Shown in pieces: positions 8,157-18,091 of a stretch of 64,000 nt of DNA. How positions within the stretch are numbered: the stretch's first letter is position 1; each line of letters begins with the position of its first letter. The DNA is from Halomonas sp. CUBES01 (GTDB lineage Bacteria; Pseudomonadota; Gammaproteobacteria; Pseudomonadales; Halomonadaceae). Under the pieces are notes generated by a model. That model made no database searches, was not told where the DNA came from, and worked only from the letters and a program-made list of their open reading frames with translations. The DNA lies in contig NZ_JAJLLW010000009.1 of the NCBI RefSeq assembly GCF_020991005.1, positions 1 to 64,000 on the forward strand, in the 5' to 3' direction. Both the position numbers and the translations under genes were made by a program.

Positions 8157-8807
8157 TTACTCGGCGCTGTTGTCTGCTTCGTCTTCGCTGTCGCTTTCAC
8201 CGTCTTCGTCTTCGTCGCTGGTACGCACTTTCATCTTGGTGACGCTGAGTACCGCGTTGTCGTGATCTTCACCGTGGGACAGGTCCACCGAGGTGACGCC
8301 TGCCGGCAGGGCCAGGTCTGACAGGTGCAGCGTAGTGCCGACTTCGACGTTGCTGATGTCGATTTCCAGATAGTCCGGAAGGTCTTTCGGCAAGCAGTTG
8401 ATCGCCACTTCGTTGGCGAGGACGTGCAGCTCGCCGTCCTGATCCTTGATACCGACACAGGCGTCTTCACCGACAACGTGCAGCGGCACGTTCATGGTGA
8501 TTTCGTGGGTGGCGTCAACGCGCAGGAAGTCGGCGTGGGTCAGCAGCGGCTTGTACGGGTGACGCTGAAGGTCACGCACGACTACCTGTTCTTCCTTGCC
8601 TTCAATCAACAGGGTGATGACCGAGGAGAAGAACGACTCGTCTTCGATCGCCTTGTAGAAAGCGGTCTTTTCGACAGCGATCGACTGCGCGCCTTTTTCA
8701 CCGCCGTAAACAACGGCCGGTACCTGCTGGTTCGCACGACGCAGGCGGCGGCTCGCACCTTTCCCCAGGTCATGACGAACGCTGGCTTTCAAACTAAAAT
8801 CGGACAT
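8157..8807 (-). CDS. rplY: 50S ribosomal protein L25 (long, CTC form)
   Basis: 216 residues. The N-terminal L25 5S-rRNA-binding domain (1-95, with [26 protein letters not shown]) is followed by the TL5/CTC beta domain (to about 185) and a very acidic tail of Asp/Glu/Ser. The long form is common outside the enterics. Between prs and pth, and probably cotranscribed with prs. Confidence 0.96.
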   Translation of the reverse strand: MSDFSLKASVRHDLGKGASRRLRRANQQVPAVVYGGEKGAQSIAVEKTAFYKAIEDESFFSSVITLLIEGKEEQVVVRDLQRHPYKPLLTHADFLRVDATHEITMNVPLHVVGEDACVGIKDQDGELHVLANEVAINCLPKDLPDYLEIDISNVEVGTTLHLSDLALPAGVTSVDLSHGEDHDNAVLSVTKMKVRTSDEDEDGESDSEDEADNSAE

Positions 8808-8903
8808 GAAATGTGCCTCTTGGTTTAAGTAAGGAAACGCCGCCGTCCGCGACCAGACGACGACGTTCCCGGGAGCCCGTTAGTGGGCCGTGTTGTCAGA
8901 CGA

Positions 8904-9845
8904 TCAGTGGAACATCGCGCTGACGGATTCTTCATTGCTGACCCGGCGGATGGCTTCCGCGATCAGGCCGGCAACACTCAACTGACGAATCTTGCCGCTG
9001 CGCCGCGCTGTGTCGGAGAGCGGGATGGTGTCGGTCACCACCACTTCGTCGAGTACCGAGTTGGTGATATTGTCGACGGCCGGGCCGGACAGTATCGGGT
9101 GCGTCGCGTAGGCGACAACGCGCTTGGCACCGTGATCTTTCAGCGCTTCGCCGGCCTTGCAGAGCGTCCCGGCGGTGTCGATCATGTCGTCGACCACCAC
9201 GCAGGTACGGCCTTCGATTTCACCGATGATGTGCATCACCTGGGCCTGGTTGGCCTGGGGGCGACGCTTGTCGATGATGGCAAGGTCAGCGTTGAGCTGT
9301 TTGGCGATGGCGCGGGCGCGGACAACGCCGCCCACGTCGGGGGAGACCACGACGAGATCGCTGTAGTTCTGGCGCTCGATGTCGTCGAGCAGGATCGGCG
9401 ACCCGTAAACGTTATCCACCGGCACGTCGAAGAACCCTTGGATCTGATCGGCGTGCAGGTCCATGGTCATGACGCGGTCAACACCGCCCTTGACCATCAT
9501 GTCGGCCACCACCTTGGCGGAAATGGGTACCCGAGCCGAGCGCACGCGGCGATCCTGGCGGGCATAGCCAAAGTAGGGCAGTACGGCCGTGATGCGAGTG
9601 GCTGAGGCGCGCCGCAGGGCGTCGACCATCAGGATCAGCTCCATCAAGTTATCATTGGTTGGCGCACAGGTGGATTGCAGAATGAACACATCCTTACCGC
9701 GCACGTTCTCATTGATCTCGACTGCGATCTCACCGTCGCTGAATTGGCCCACCGTGGCATTACCCATCCGGCTGTCCAAGCTCTCGGCAATTTTTTGAGC
9801 GAGTTCGGGATTGGCATTCCCGGCGAAAACCATCAATTTTGACAC
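8904..9845 (-). CDS. prs: Ribose-phosphate pyrophosphokinase
   Basis: 313 residues, matching E. coli Prs (315) almost end to end. The catalytic flexible loop with [17 protein letters not shown]-binding [15 protein letters not shown], and allosteric-site [16 protein letters not shown] are visible. GTG start supported by AAGGTGG nine bases upstream. It makes PRPP from ribose 5-phosphate and ATP for nucleotides, His and Trp (trpD in this window uses PRPP). tRNA-Gln lies just upstream on the same strand. Confidence 0.97.
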   Translation of the reverse strand: MSKLMVFAGNANPELAQKIAESLDSRMGNATVGQFSDGEIAVEINENVRGKDVFILQSTCAPTNDNLMELILMVDALRRASATRITAVLPYFGYARQDRRVRSARVPISAKVVADMMVKGGVDRVMTMDLHADQIQGFFDVPVDNVYGSPILLDDIERQNYSDLVVVSPDVGGVVRARAIAKQLNADLAIIDKRRPQANQAQVMHIIGEIEGRTCVVVDDMIDTAGTLCKAGEALKDHGAKRVVAYATHPILSGPAVDNITNSVLDEVVVTDTIPLSDTARRSGKIRQLSVAGLIAEAIRRVSNEESVSAMFH

Positions 9846-9903
9846 GCGCAGCCACCTTTGCAGTGTTGGGGATCAGGGAGAAAACCGCTGGTTAGCGTCA
9901 GGT

Positions 9904-9978
9904 TGGCTGGGGTACCAGGATTCGAACCTGGGAATGCCGCTACCAAAAAGCGGTGCCTTACCACTTGGCGATACCCCA
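9904..9978 (-). tRNA. tRNA-Gln (TTG)
   Basis: 75-nt cloverleaf on the minus strand with acceptor TGGGGTA/TACCCCA, anticodon loop TTTTGGT (anticodon TTG), T-loop GTTCGAATC and encoded CCA. It lies between ispE and prs, the conserved position in pseudomonads and relatives. Confidence 0.96.
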
Positions 9979-10007
9979 GCAATAACCTATTGCAATGACC
10001 GGGCGAT

Positions 10008-10856
10008 TCAGCAGCCCAAAGCATCATGTAGAGGAGAGGTGTTGAGTCCGCGTGCTACCCAGGCGTGTCCGTGATGGCCCGCCGCCTCGGCAACTGCGTA
10101 TGCCGTTTGCGCATCGTCGAATGCCGCAAACACGCAGGCACCTGTGCCGGTCAACCGACTCGGTGCATGCTGCGATAGCCAGTCAAGCGCTTCCGCAATG
10201 GCTGGATAGCGCCGTTTGACCACGGCCTCGCAGTCGTTACGCCACTCCGGCGCTCCCCCCTGCAGTGCGCGCGCCATAGTAATGGGGCGGCTGTCGCGTG
10301 TCAATTGCGGGTCCTGGAACACCGCGGCGGTCGAGACGCTGACACCGGGGTGAACGATCACGAACCAGGGGGTATCGAGGCTGACCGACGTGAGCTGCTC
10401 GCCGACGCCTTCCGCCCAGGCGCTATGGCCATGGACGAATACCGGCACGTCGGCACCCAGCGAGAGCCCCAGCGCGGCCAGTTCCTCCAGGGAAAACCCG
10501 AGCTGCCAGAGCGCGTTGAGTCCCACAAGCGTCGTGGCCGCATCGGAGCTGCCGCCGCCGAGCCCGCCGCCCATGGGCAGGGATTTATCCAGTGCCAGCG
10601 TGGCGCCCTGACGTGTGCCGCTGGCCCGTTGGAGCAGGCGGGCGGCCTGCACGATCAGGTTGTCGTCGTCAGCCACGCCTGGCACGCGGTTGACCAGTTG
10701 GATCTCGCCGTCTTCGCGGGCCGTCAGCGACAGCTGGTCGCAGAGATCGACGATCTGAAACAGCGTCTGAAGCGTATGGTAGCCGTCTTCGCGACGGCCG
10801 GTGATGTGCAACAGCCGATTCAGCTTGGCGGGCGCGGGAAGCGTTAACGTCGTCAT
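10008..10856 (-). CDS. ispE: 4-diphosphocytidyl-2-C-methyl-D-erythritol kinase
   Basis: 282 residues, a GHMP kinase of the non-mevalonate isoprenoid pathway. The N-terminal PAPAKLNRLLHITGRREDGYH (substrate site with Lys) and the ATP loop LPMGGGLGGGSSDAATTL are textbook IspE. The start lies 11 bp after the lolB stop with only a weak ribosome-binding site, which suggests translational coupling to lolB. tRNA-Gln and prs follow. Confidence 0.96.
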   Translation of the reverse strand: MTTLTLPAPAKLNRLLHITGRREDGYHTLQTLFQIVDLCDQLSLTAREDGEIQLVNRVPGVADDDNLIVQAARLLQRASGTRQGATLALDKSLPMGGGLGGGSSDAATTLVGLNALWQLGFSLEELAALGLSLGADVPVFVHGHSAWAEGVGEQLTSVSLDTPWFVIVHPGVSVSTAAVFQDPQLTRDSRPITMARALQGGAPEWRNDCEAVVKRRYPAIAEALDWLSQHAPSRLTGTGACVFAAFDDAQTAYAVAEAAGHHGHAWVARGLNTSPLHDALGC

Positions 10857-10867
10857 AGGGACTTGGC

Positions 10868-11536
10868 TTATTCGCCTTCGCGCGGGTCTTCATCGCCCAT
10901 GGCGCGCCACTCGTTGACCACCAGGGTGATGCGGATATCGTTATAGTTCATGACCAGGCGGCGCGGTAGCCACATGCCTTCGAACCGTTCCCAGTCGCGG
11001 TAGTCGATGTCCCAGCCGTCCTGTTTGAGATGGCTCGGGAAGCCAAGCTCGTCGGTTTCCAGCTGGTAGCTGTCATGGTCGCCGGGCAGTCCGCGCACCC
11101 AGTCGGGCATGGCGCTGACGGGAAGGGCCCAGCCAAGCTGTTCTTCCATCAGTGCTTCCGGGCTTTCGGCTTCAAAGCGACCGTCGCTGTTGGAAAGCGA
11201 AAAACGTCCTTCACGACCTTCGAGCACGGTGCGTCCGCCGCCAAAGGGGCCGCTGATCAACATGCGAAAATAGTAGGGGTGCTGGTTCCAGTCGAGATTG
11301 GCGCTGGTGTTCTCTTCGGGCGTGCGCAGCCCGGCCTTGCCCACCAGTGTCCAGGTCTCGAAGGTCTCGACCTCGGCCTTCTGGTCGTCCCAGTCGCCGG
11401 ACTGACGGCCACCGTCGTCCTGGGGAGCCTGGCTTGCACACCCGGCCAGAAAAACGACGGCCGCGCAGGCCGCCAGTCTTGAAATACGGCGCAGCGACCG
11501 GGTGGGCGCTGCTGTCGCGGCGGAAGAGGTTGGCAT
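10868..11536 (-). CDS. lolB: Outer-membrane lipoprotein receptor LolB
   Basis: 222 residues from the ATG preceded by AAGGAGTCCGAC; the frame is open 15 codons further but without a ribosome-binding site. Lipobox FLAGC (C33). The body has the LolB signature WTLVGKAGLRTPEENTSANLDW and GPFGGGRTVLEG. LolB accepts lipoproteins from LolA and inserts them into the outer membrane. Clustered with ispE and the upstream TPR lipoprotein as in Pseudomonas. Confidence 0.93.
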   Translation of the reverse strand: MPTSSAATAAPTRSLRRISRLAACAAVVFLAGCASQAPQDDGGRQSGDWDDQKAEVETFETWTLVGKAGLRTPEENTSANLDWNQHPYYFRMLISGPFGGGRTVLEGREGRFSLSNSDGRFEAESPEALMEEQLGWALPVSAMPDWVRGLPGDHDSYQLETDELGFPSHLKQDGWDIDYRDWERFEGMWLPRRLVMNYNDIRITLVVNEWRAMGDEDPREGE

Positions 11537-11601
11537 GTCGGACTCCTTGTCAGTGGTTCGGTCGAGGGCCGGCGCATACATGAGGCGGGCCCCGGGCCCT
11601 T

Positions 11602-13356
11602 TTAGAGGCGGCTGGCCGGGTCGAGTTCAGGATAGCGCTGGATCAAGCCGTCAATCGCCGGGTGATCCTGGGTGCGCTGCTGCAGGTCGTGGATGACCTG
11701 GCGCGCTTCGTCGCTGCGCTCGAGGGCGTGGAGTACTTCCGCTAGATGCGCGGCGATTTCCTGATCGGGCATGCGGGCGTAGGCCTGTTCGAGCCAGGTC
11801 AGGGCTTCTTTCAGATTGCCCAGGCGATAATGTACCCAGCCCAGGCTGTCGAGAACCGCCGGGTTATCCCCGTCAAGCGCGTAGGCGCGTTCGATCAATT
11901 CGCGGGCTTCCTCGAGACGGCTGGGAAGGTTCAGATCCGCCAGGGTATAGCCCAGCGCATTGAGTGCCACGGCGTTGTCGGGTTCGATGCGCAGAATATG
12001 GCGCAGATCCTCTTCCATCTGCTCAACGTCACCCTTCTCCCAGGCGCGCATGGCTCGCAGGTAGAGCAGATCGGTATCGTCCGGCGTACGCATAAGCTCG
12101 CGGCCCAGCAGGGCGTCGGCGTCGGCGGTCTGGCCCCGTTCGTCGAGCAGCTGGACTTCGAGCTTGACCAGCTCGGTAAAGTAATCCTCATGGCGCATGC
12201 GCTCGACACGCAGGAAGGCACGCGCGTCGATCAGCCGGTCGTCGTCGATCAGCATCTGTGCGGCAGTGGCGCGGGCAGGGATGAACGCTTCGCCGCCGTC
12301 CACCTGGCGGTAGTAGAGCAGCGCCGTGTCGGTGTCGCCCTCCGATTGGGCGATCACGCCGAGCAGATAGTAGGCCAGGCTGGGCGTGTCGTCGTTGCCG
12401 ACCAGCGGCTGGAGAAGGCGCTGTGCCGGGCCGGCATGGCCCTCATCGAGATACAGCTGGGCCAGGGAGACGCGCAGCGCATTGCTGCCGGTATGGCGTT
12501 CCAGCAGCGCATCGGTCTGCTGCTGGGCGGCGTCCAGGTTGTCGAGGCGGATCTCGGCCTGGGCAAGCAGCAGCAAGAAGCGCACGTCGTCCGGGTTGTC
12601 CTGCATGCCCTGGCGGGCGGCCTGGCGTGCCCTGGCGGGGTCGCCGGTTTCCATCGCCAGTTGGCCCTCGGTCAGCAGCAGCGATGGCCGCTCGGTGAGG
12701 CCCGACGCCTGCTCAAGGTAACGGCCGGCCTGTTCGGTGCGTCCCAGGGCGGCTTCCCAGAGGGCCGCAGCGAGCAGCGCATCGGCGCGCTGCGCGGGGT
12801 CGCTGGACGGCGTCTGGTTCAGGTGCTCGGCGAGCCGCTGCAGCAGCGTCTCGAGCGGGGCCTGCTCGGCGATCGCCGTTTCGGCAAACGCGGTTAGCTC
12901 ACCGTCCTGATTGGAGGCGGTGAGCGCCAGTCGCCGCTCCAGACTCTCCCGCCAGTCGCCCTGCTGCAGTGCGAGGGCGGCGAGCAGCCGGTTGGGTGTG
13001 TCGGCCTGGGGGTTGAGGGCCTGCCAGCCTTTGGCGGCGTCTTCGATCAGGCCGTCGTCGTCGCTGAAGCGGGCCGCGAAGGTGGCGCGTTCGGCCAGGG
13101 CTTCGGCGCCGTAGCGCCGGGCGGCGTCCAGATACCCCTGGCTTGCGCGCCTGAAGTCGCCGCGCTGGCCGGCAAATTCCGCTTCCAGCAGCGTGCTCAG
13201 GCCGCGGGCATCCAGGCCATCCTCGATGGGTGGGGCGTTGCGCATGGGGTCGTCGGTGAACGGCAGGCGCTCGTCCTGGGCATTGGGCGACAGCTGGCAG
13301 CCGCTCACGGTCAGCGTGATGGCGGCCAGGGAACATAGCAGCAAACGTGGTGGCAT
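11602..13356 (-). CDS. TPR-repeat lipoprotein
   Basis: 584 residues. A signal peptide with lipobox VSGC (C20) is followed by tetratricopeptide-like repeats across most of the length; the clearest lie near 440-560 (ALNALGYTLADL, VLDSLGWVHYRLGNLKEALTWLEQAY). Residues 30-300 are degenerate repeats rich in Ala, Leu and Gln. The orthologous position, divergent from hemA and ahead of lolB, holds a TPR protein in Pseudomonas. It is likely an envelope scaffolding or assembly factor; the partner is unknown. Confidence 0.9.
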   Translation of the reverse strand: MPPRLLLCSLAAITLTVSGCQLSPNAQDERLPFTDDPMRNAPPIEDGLDARGLSTLLEAEFAGQRGDFRRASQGYLDAARRYGAEALAERATFAARFSDDDGLIEDAAKGWQALNPQADTPNRLLAALALQQGDWRESLERRLALTASNQDGELTAFAETAIAEQAPLETLLQRLAEHLNQTPSSDPAQRADALLAAALWEAALGRTEQAGRYLEQASGLTERPSLLLTEGQLAMETGDPARARQAARQGMQDNPDDVRFLLLLAQAEIRLDNLDAAQQQTDALLERHTGSNALRVSLAQLYLDEGHAGPAQRLLQPLVGNDDTPSLAYYLLGVIAQSEGDTDTALLYYRQVDGGEAFIPARATAAQMLIDDDRLIDARAFLRVERMRHEDYFTELVKLEVQLLDERGQTADADALLGRELMRTPDDTDLLYLRAMRAWEKGDVEQMEEDLRHILRIEPDNAVALNALGYTLADLNLPSRLEEARELIERAYALDGDNPAVLDSLGWVHYRLGNLKEALTWLEQAYARMPDQEIAAHLAEVLHALERSDEARQVIHDLQQRTQDHPAIDGLIQRYPELDPASRL

Positions 13357-13442
13357 GCGGGTCTCAATCAGGTGGCCGAGCGCTCAGCATAGCGGCTTGT
13401 CCGCCTGCGGCAAAGTGGTGTGCGCCAGATCATTCCGTGCTG

Positions 13443-13451
13443 TGTTAAGAT
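13443..13451 (+). promoter_or_regulatory. Candidate extended -10 element of hemA
   Basis: TGTTAAGAT fits the TGnTAnnnT extended -10 pattern about 108 bp before hemA. No good -35 hexamer is seen 17 bp upstream. Confidence 0.35.
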
Positions 13452-13558
13452 AACGCACTTTATTGAGAGGCGATTCGCCCTCACCATCGCTGCCTAGACT
13501 TGCCAGAGCAAGCCCAAATTGACGTGAAGACCGACACACTAGCGAAGACATATACCCC

Positions 13559-14872
13559 ATGACGCTTCTTGCCCTGGGAATCAATCATCGCACCGCCAGC
13601 GTCGCCGTTCGCGAACAGGTGGCCTTTACACCGGCGCAGCTGGATCACGCGCTGGCGGAACTGCGTGCGATGCCGCAAATCAGCGAGGCGGCGGTGCTGT
13701 CGACCTGCAACCGCACCGAGCTTTACTGCGTCACCGATGCGGCGGGCGAGCAGGTCGTCCTTGACTGGCTGAGCCGTTTTCATCAGTTGAAGGTCGAAGA
13801 GCTGACCCGCTGTGCCTATCACTACCTGGATAATGAAGCGGTACGCCATCTGATGCGCGTGGCCGTGGGACTGGATTCCATGGTGCTCGGCGAGCCGCAG
13901 ATCCTCGGCCAGTTGAAAGAGGCTTACCAGCAGGCCCGCGAAGCCCAGGGGCTGGGCAGCGAGCTCGAGCGGCTCTTCCAGCACACCTTTGCCGTTGCCA
14001 AGCAGGTGCGCACCGAAACCGGCATCGGTAAAAACCCGGTATCGGTAGCCTACGCGGCGGTTAGCATGGCAAGCCGGATTTTCGACGATTTTGGACGCTC
14101 CCGAGCCTTGCTTATCGGGGCGGGAGAAACCATCGAATTGGTTGCCCGGCATCTCCATGAAGCCGGCGTGCACAAGCTGACGGTGGCCAACCGTACCCGC
14201 GAGCGGGCCGAGAAGATATCCGCGCCGCTGGGGGGCAAGGCGATTACCCTGCCGGAAATCCCCGCCGCGCTGGAAGAGGCGGATATCGTCATTTCCTCGA
14301 CGGCGGCGCCGTTGCCCATTCTCGGCAAGGGCATGGTCGAGCGCGCGCTGAAAAAGCGCCGCCATCGTCCGGTCTTCATGGTCGACATTGCCGTTCCACG
14401 GGATATCGAGCCGGAAGTGGGCGAACTTGCCGATGTGTTCCTGTATACCGTCGATGACCTGGAAGAAGTCATTCAGGAAAACCGCCGCCATCGTCAGGTC
14501 GCCGCCGACCAGGCGGAATCGCTGATTGAGCATGGTGTGAGCGGCTGGCAGCATGAGCGACGCATTCGCCATGGCGGCGAGCTCATTCGTGGCTATCGCC
14601 GCCACGGAGAGGCGTTGCGCGATACGGCGCGCGACCAGGCGCTGGAGCGGCTGGCGCGCGGAGAGGATCCCACCAAGGTCGTCGAGCGTCTTGCCCATCA
14701 GCTGGCCAATCGGCTGATGCATCAGCCGACCCAGACGCTGCGCGATGCCGCCTCTCAGGAAGACCATGCGCTACTGGAGGCGGCGCCGCGCCTACTGATG
14801 CCGCCCAAGCCCGCCTTTGAGAAACCACCGGCACCGACGGCCAATCGCCAGAAGGATGATACGCCCGCATGA
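13559..14872 (+). CDS. hemA: Glutamyl-tRNA reductase
   Basis: 437 residues. Catalytic Cys50 sits in [10 protein letters not shown] at the same residue number as in E. coli. The substrate-binding region [14 protein letters not shown] and the NADPH domain [13 protein letters not shown] are intact. It reduces Glu-tRNA to glutamate-1-semialdehyde, the first committed step of C5 tetrapyrrole synthesis. The N-terminal ALGINHRTA and the C-terminal dimerisation helices are complete. Its stop overlaps the prfA start (ATGA), so it is coupled to prfA as in many gammaproteobacteria. Confidence 0.97.
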   Translation: MTLLALGINHRTASVAVREQVAFTPAQLDHALAELRAMPQISEAAVLSTCNRTELYCVTDAAGEQVVLDWLSRFHQLKVEELTRCAYHYLDNEAVRHLMRVAVGLDSMVLGEPQILGQLKEAYQQAREAQGLGSELERLFQHTFAVAKQVRTETGIGKNPVSVAYAAVSMASRIFDDFGRSRALLIGAGETIELVARHLHEAGVHKLTVANRTRERAEKISAPLGGKAITLPEIPAALEEADIVISSTAAPLPILGKGMVERALKKRRHRPVFMVDIAVPRDIEPEVGELADVFLYTVDDLEEVIQENRRHRQVAADQAESLIEHGVSGWQHERRIRHGGELIRGYRRHGEALRDTARDQALERLARGEDPTKVVERLAHQLANRLMHQPTQTLRDAASQEDHALLEAAPRLLMPPKPAFEKPPAPTANRQKDDTPA

Positions 14873-15957
14873 AAGAAACACTGCGTCAACGTTTGGACAG
14901 TTTCGCCGACCGGTTTGAAGAGCTGTCAATGCTGCTGTCTGATCCCGAGGTAATCCACGATCAAAAACGCTTCCGCGATTACTCGCGGGAATACGCCGAG
15001 CTCGACGAGCTGGTGGCTGCCTGGCAGCGCTATTGCCGGATCGAAAAGGATATCGAGGCGGCGCAACAGCTGAGCCGCGACAGCGATCCGGAGATACGCG
15101 AGCTCGCCGAGATGGAAATCGATGACGGACGCGAACAGCTGGAAGCGTTGGATGTCGAGCTCAAGCGCCTGCTGGTGCCCAAGGATCCGGACGACGGTCG
15201 CGGCGTCTATCTGGAGGTGCGCGCCGGCACGGGCGGCGACGAAGCCTCGCTGTTTGCCGGTGATCTGTTTCGCATGTATTCGCGCTACGCCGAAAAGCGC
15301 GGCTGGCGCGTGGAAGTCGTCAGTGCCAGCCACGGCGAGCAGGGCGGCTACAAGGAAATCATCTCGCGGATCAAGGGCGACGGCGTGTATGCCCGCCTGA
15401 AATTCGAGTCGGGTGCGCACCGCGTGCAGCGCGTCCCCGCCACCGAATCCCAGGGGCGAGTTCACACCTCGGCCTGCACCGTGGCGGTGATGCCCGAAGT
15501 CGATGATGTGGGCGATGTGGATATCAATGCCGGTGATTTGCGCGTCGATACCTTCCGTTCCAGCGGGGCGGGCGGTCAGCACGTCAACACCACCGACTCG
15601 GCGATCCGCATTACCCACCTGCCATCCGGCGTGGTCGTGGAATGCCAGGAAGAGCGCAGCCAGCACAAGAACCGTGCCAAGGCGATGTCGCTGCTGGCCG
15701 CCAGGCTCAAGCAGAGCGCCCAGGACGCCCAGCGCCAGGACCAGGCCGATACCCGCCGTTCGCTGGTGGGGTCGGGCGACCGCAGCGAACGTATCCGCAC
15801 CTACAATTTCCCCCAGGGGCGGATCACCGATCACCGTATCAACCTGACGCTCTACAAGCTCACCGAAGTGGTCAGCGGCGAGCAGCTCGACGACGTGATT
15901 GATCCGCTGATCCATGAGTATCAAGCGGAGCAGCTGTCCGCGCTGCAGAGCGCCTGA
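14869..15957 (+). CDS. prfA: Peptide chain release factor 1
   Basis: 362 residues. It has the stop-codon recognition tripeptide P190-A191-T192 specific to RF1 and the GGQ motif at 235-237 in [10 protein letters not shown]. It terminates translation at UAA/UAG. It overlaps hemA by 4 bp and prmC by 1 bp. PrmC methylates the GGQ glutamine of this protein, so substrate and enzyme are cotranslated neighbours. Confidence 0.98.
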   Translation: MKETLRQRLDSFADRFEELSMLLSDPEVIHDQKRFRDYSREYAELDELVAAWQRYCRIEKDIEAAQQLSRDSDPEIRELAEMEIDDGREQLEALDVELKRLLVPKDPDDGRGVYLEVRAGTGGDEASLFAGDLFRMYSRYAEKRGWRVEVVSASHGEQGGYKEIISRIKGDGVYARLKFESGAHRVQRVPATESQGRVHTSACTVAVMPEVDDVGDVDINAGDLRVDTFRSSGAGGQHVNTTDSAIRITHLPSGVVVECQEERSQHKNRAKAMSLLAARLKQSAQDAQRQDQADTRRSLVGSGDRSERIRTYNFPQGRITDHRINLTLYKLTEVVSGEQLDDVIDPLIHEYQAEQLSALQSA

Positions 15958-16814
15958 TGACGCTGGATGCGCTGCTCTTCAAGGCCACCGAACGGCTGGC
16001 CCGGGCCGGGTCACCAAGTGCCCGGGTCGACGCCGAGGTGCTGCTCGGGTTCGTCATGGCGCGCGATCGTACCTGGCTGTATACCTGGGGCGACAAGCCC
16101 TGCTCAACGTGGCAGCACGCGCGTTTCGATGCGCTGGTTGCTGCTCGTGCCCAGGGTTGCCCCGTCGCCTACCTGACCGGTGAGCGGGAGTTCTGGGGCT
16201 TGCCCATTGCCACCTCGTCGGACACGCTGATTCCCAGGCCGGATACCGAAACGCTGGTGGAGGCGGCGTTGCGCCGCGCCCCGCAGACGGGCGGACGGCT
16301 GCTGGATATCGGGACGGGAACGGGGGCGATTGCCCTGGCGTTTGCCAGCGAGCGCCCCCATTGGCAGGTTACCGGCGTCGACCTGATGCCCGATGCCGTC
16401 GCACTGGCAAAGCGCAATGCCGACAAGCTGGGGCTTGGCCATGTCAGTTTCCTGCAAAGCAACTGGTTCAGCGCCTTTGCCCCACCCCATGCCGAGGTTA
16501 CGTTCGATATCATCGTCAGCAACCCGCCCTATATCGCCGCCGATGACCCCCATCTGCGAGAGGGTGACGTGCGCTTCGAGCCCGCTTCTGCCCTGGTGGC
16601 CGAGGCCGGCGGCATGGCCGATCTGCTGCATCTTGTCGTGACGGCGACAGCGTATCTCGCCGACGCCGGCTGGCTGATGCTCGAACACGGCTACGGTCAG
16701 GCCGCCGCGCTCCGCGACGCGATGTGCCAGGCAGGCTACCAAAACGTTGAAAGCCTTCGTGACCTGGCGGGTCATGAACGCGTTACGCTAGGATGTTTTT
16801 CGTCAATCGCCTGA
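15957..16814 (+). CDS. prmC: Release factor N5-glutamine methyltransferase
   Basis: 285 residues. The SAM-binding motif I is LDIGTGTGAIALA and the catalytic NPPY motif is at 189-192, with the PrmC-type N-terminal helical domain and REFWGLP. It methylates the Gln of GGQ in RF1/RF2. Start codon shares one base with the prfA stop. Confidence 0.97.
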   Translation: MTLDALLFKATERLARAGSPSARVDAEVLLGFVMARDRTWLYTWGDKPCSTWQHARFDALVAARAQGCPVAYLTGEREFWGLPIATSSDTLIPRPDTETLVEAALRRAPQTGGRLLDIGTGTGAIALAFASERPHWQVTGVDLMPDAVALAKRNADKLGLGHVSFLQSNWFSAFAPPHAEVTFDIIVSNPPYIAADDPHLREGDVRFEPASALVAEAGGMADLLHLVVTATAYLADAGWLMLEHGYGQAAALRDAMCQAGYQNVESLRDLAGHERVTLGCFSSIA

Positions 16815-16824
16815 TTCATCAGCA

Positions 16825-17337
16825 ATGGATCCTGCCATGAAAGCAAAAAATAGAACGCTGGACCGTATCGATTTGAAGATCCTGCGCTGCCTGCAGGAAA
16901 ACGCGCGGATTTCGTATGTGGATCTGGCCACCGAAGTGGGGCTTTCCACTACGCCCTGTCTGGAGCGCGTCAAGCGGCTCGAGAAGGCGGGTATCGTGCG
17001 CGGCTATCAAGCGATTCTCGACCCGCAGTCCCTCAAGGCCAACCTGCTGGTCTTCGTCGAGATCAGCCTGGAAACCCAGTCGCCGGCGGTTTTCGACGAA
17101 TTTCGTCGCGCCGTCGAAAAGCTACCGCAAATCCAGGAATGCCACCTGGTGTCGGGACAGTTCGACTACATTCTCAAATGCCGTATTCCGGAAATGTCGG
17201 CCTACCGTCAGCTGCTCGGCGATGTCGTCCTGACCCTGCCGGGCGTCAAAGAATCGAAAAGTTACGTGGTCATGGAGGAGGTGAAGGAAAGCTTCAGCCT
17301 GCATGTGCCCGACGTCGAGGAATTCGAGGAAAAGTGA
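16825..17337 (+). CDS. lrp: Leucine-responsive regulator Lrp (Lrp/AsnC family)
   Basis: 170 residues, or 166 from the second ATG at 16837; neither start has a strong ribosome-binding site. The HTH domain (LDRIDLKILRCLQ, LSTTPCLERVKRLEKAGIV) is followed by the RAM domain with the nearly invariant IQECHLVSGQFDYILK and YVVMEEVKE. The match to E. coli Lrp is close enough to suggest a true Lrp rather than a local AsnC-type regulator. It sits between prmC and moeB, where Pseudomonas has none. Amino-acid-responsive DNA binding is expected. Confidence 0.9.
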   Translation: MDPAMKAKNRTLDRIDLKILRCLQENARISYVDLATEVGLSTTPCLERVKRLEKAGIVRGYQAILDPQSLKANLLVFVEISLETQSPAVFDEFRRAVEKLPQIQECHLVSGQFDYILKCRIPEMSAYRQLLGDVVLTLPGVKESKSYVVMEEVKESFSLHVPDVEEFEEK

Positions 17338-17340
17338 CCG

Positions 17341-18090
17341 ATGATGAATGACGCCGCGCTGCTGCGCTATAGCCGCCAGGTCATGCTGCCGGAGGTGGAA
17401 ATCGACGGTCAGGAGCGGCTGATCGATAGCCACGCGCTGATTATCGGCGCCGGAGGGCTTGGGTCGCCGGCGGCGCTGTATCTCGCGGCGGCGGGTGTCG
17501 GCCACATTACCCTGGTGGATGCGGATAGCGTCGAGCTGTCCAATCTGCAGCGCCAGATCGCCCATCAGCAGGCAAGCCTCGGTCAGAACAAGGCGCAGTC
17601 CGCCCAGGCCACCCTGGAAGCGCTCAATCCCGAGTGCCGGGTGAGCGCCGTGGCGGAACACGCCGAGGGCGAGTCGCTTGAGCGCCTGGTCGCCACCGCC
17701 GACGTGGTGCTCGACTGTACCGATCGCTTTTCGAGCCGCTACGCCATCAATGCCGCTTCGCAAAAAGCCGGGGTGCCACTGGTTTCCGGGGCGGCTATCC
17801 GTTTTTCAGGCCAGCTGGCGGTGTTTGATCCGCGCGACGCAAAAGCCCCTTGCTATGCATGTCTGTATCCCCCCGATGGCCAGGGTGACGAGGCTCTTAG
17901 CTGCGCCGAAAGCGGCGTGATGGCACCGCTGGTGGGCGTTATCGGCTGCTTTCAGGCGGTCGAGGCCTTCAAGCTGCTCAGTGGTGCCGGGGCCGTGCAC
18001 CAGGGGCTGTCGCTGTTTGACGCCCTGAACGGTCAATGGCGGCATTTCAACGTGCCGCGTGATCCTGCCTGCCCGGTATGTGCTCGCTGA
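17341..18090 (+). CDS. moeB: Molybdopterin-synthase adenylyltransferase MoeB
   Basis: 249 residues, the length of E. coli MoeB. Nucleotide-binding GAGGLGSPAA (36-45), the E1-like DADSVELSNLQRQ, zinc ligands C171/C174 and C244/C247, and Cys188 in the crossover loop are present. It adenylates the C-terminal Gly-Gly of MoaD. ThiF is very similar, but the location after hemA-prfA-prmC favours MoeB. No rhodanese domain. Its stop is one base from that of the convergent bactofilin gene. Confidence 0.9.
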   Translation: MMNDAALLRYSRQVMLPEVEIDGQERLIDSHALIIGAGGLGSPAALYLAAAGVGHITLVDADSVELSNLQRQIAHQQASLGQNKAQSAQATLEALNPECRVSAVAEHAEGESLERLVATADVVLDCTDRFSSRYAINAASQKAGVPLVSGAAIRFSGQLAVFDPRDAKAPCYACLYPPDGQGDEALSCAESGVMAPLVGVIGCFQAVEAFKLLSGAGAVHQGLSLFDALNGQWRHFNVPRDPACPVCAR

Positions 18091-18091
18091 C

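Noticed and set aside
13481-14767. 428-codon open frame antisense to hemA
   Set aside because: HemA on the plus strand is certain. The antisense protein has no recognisable domain.
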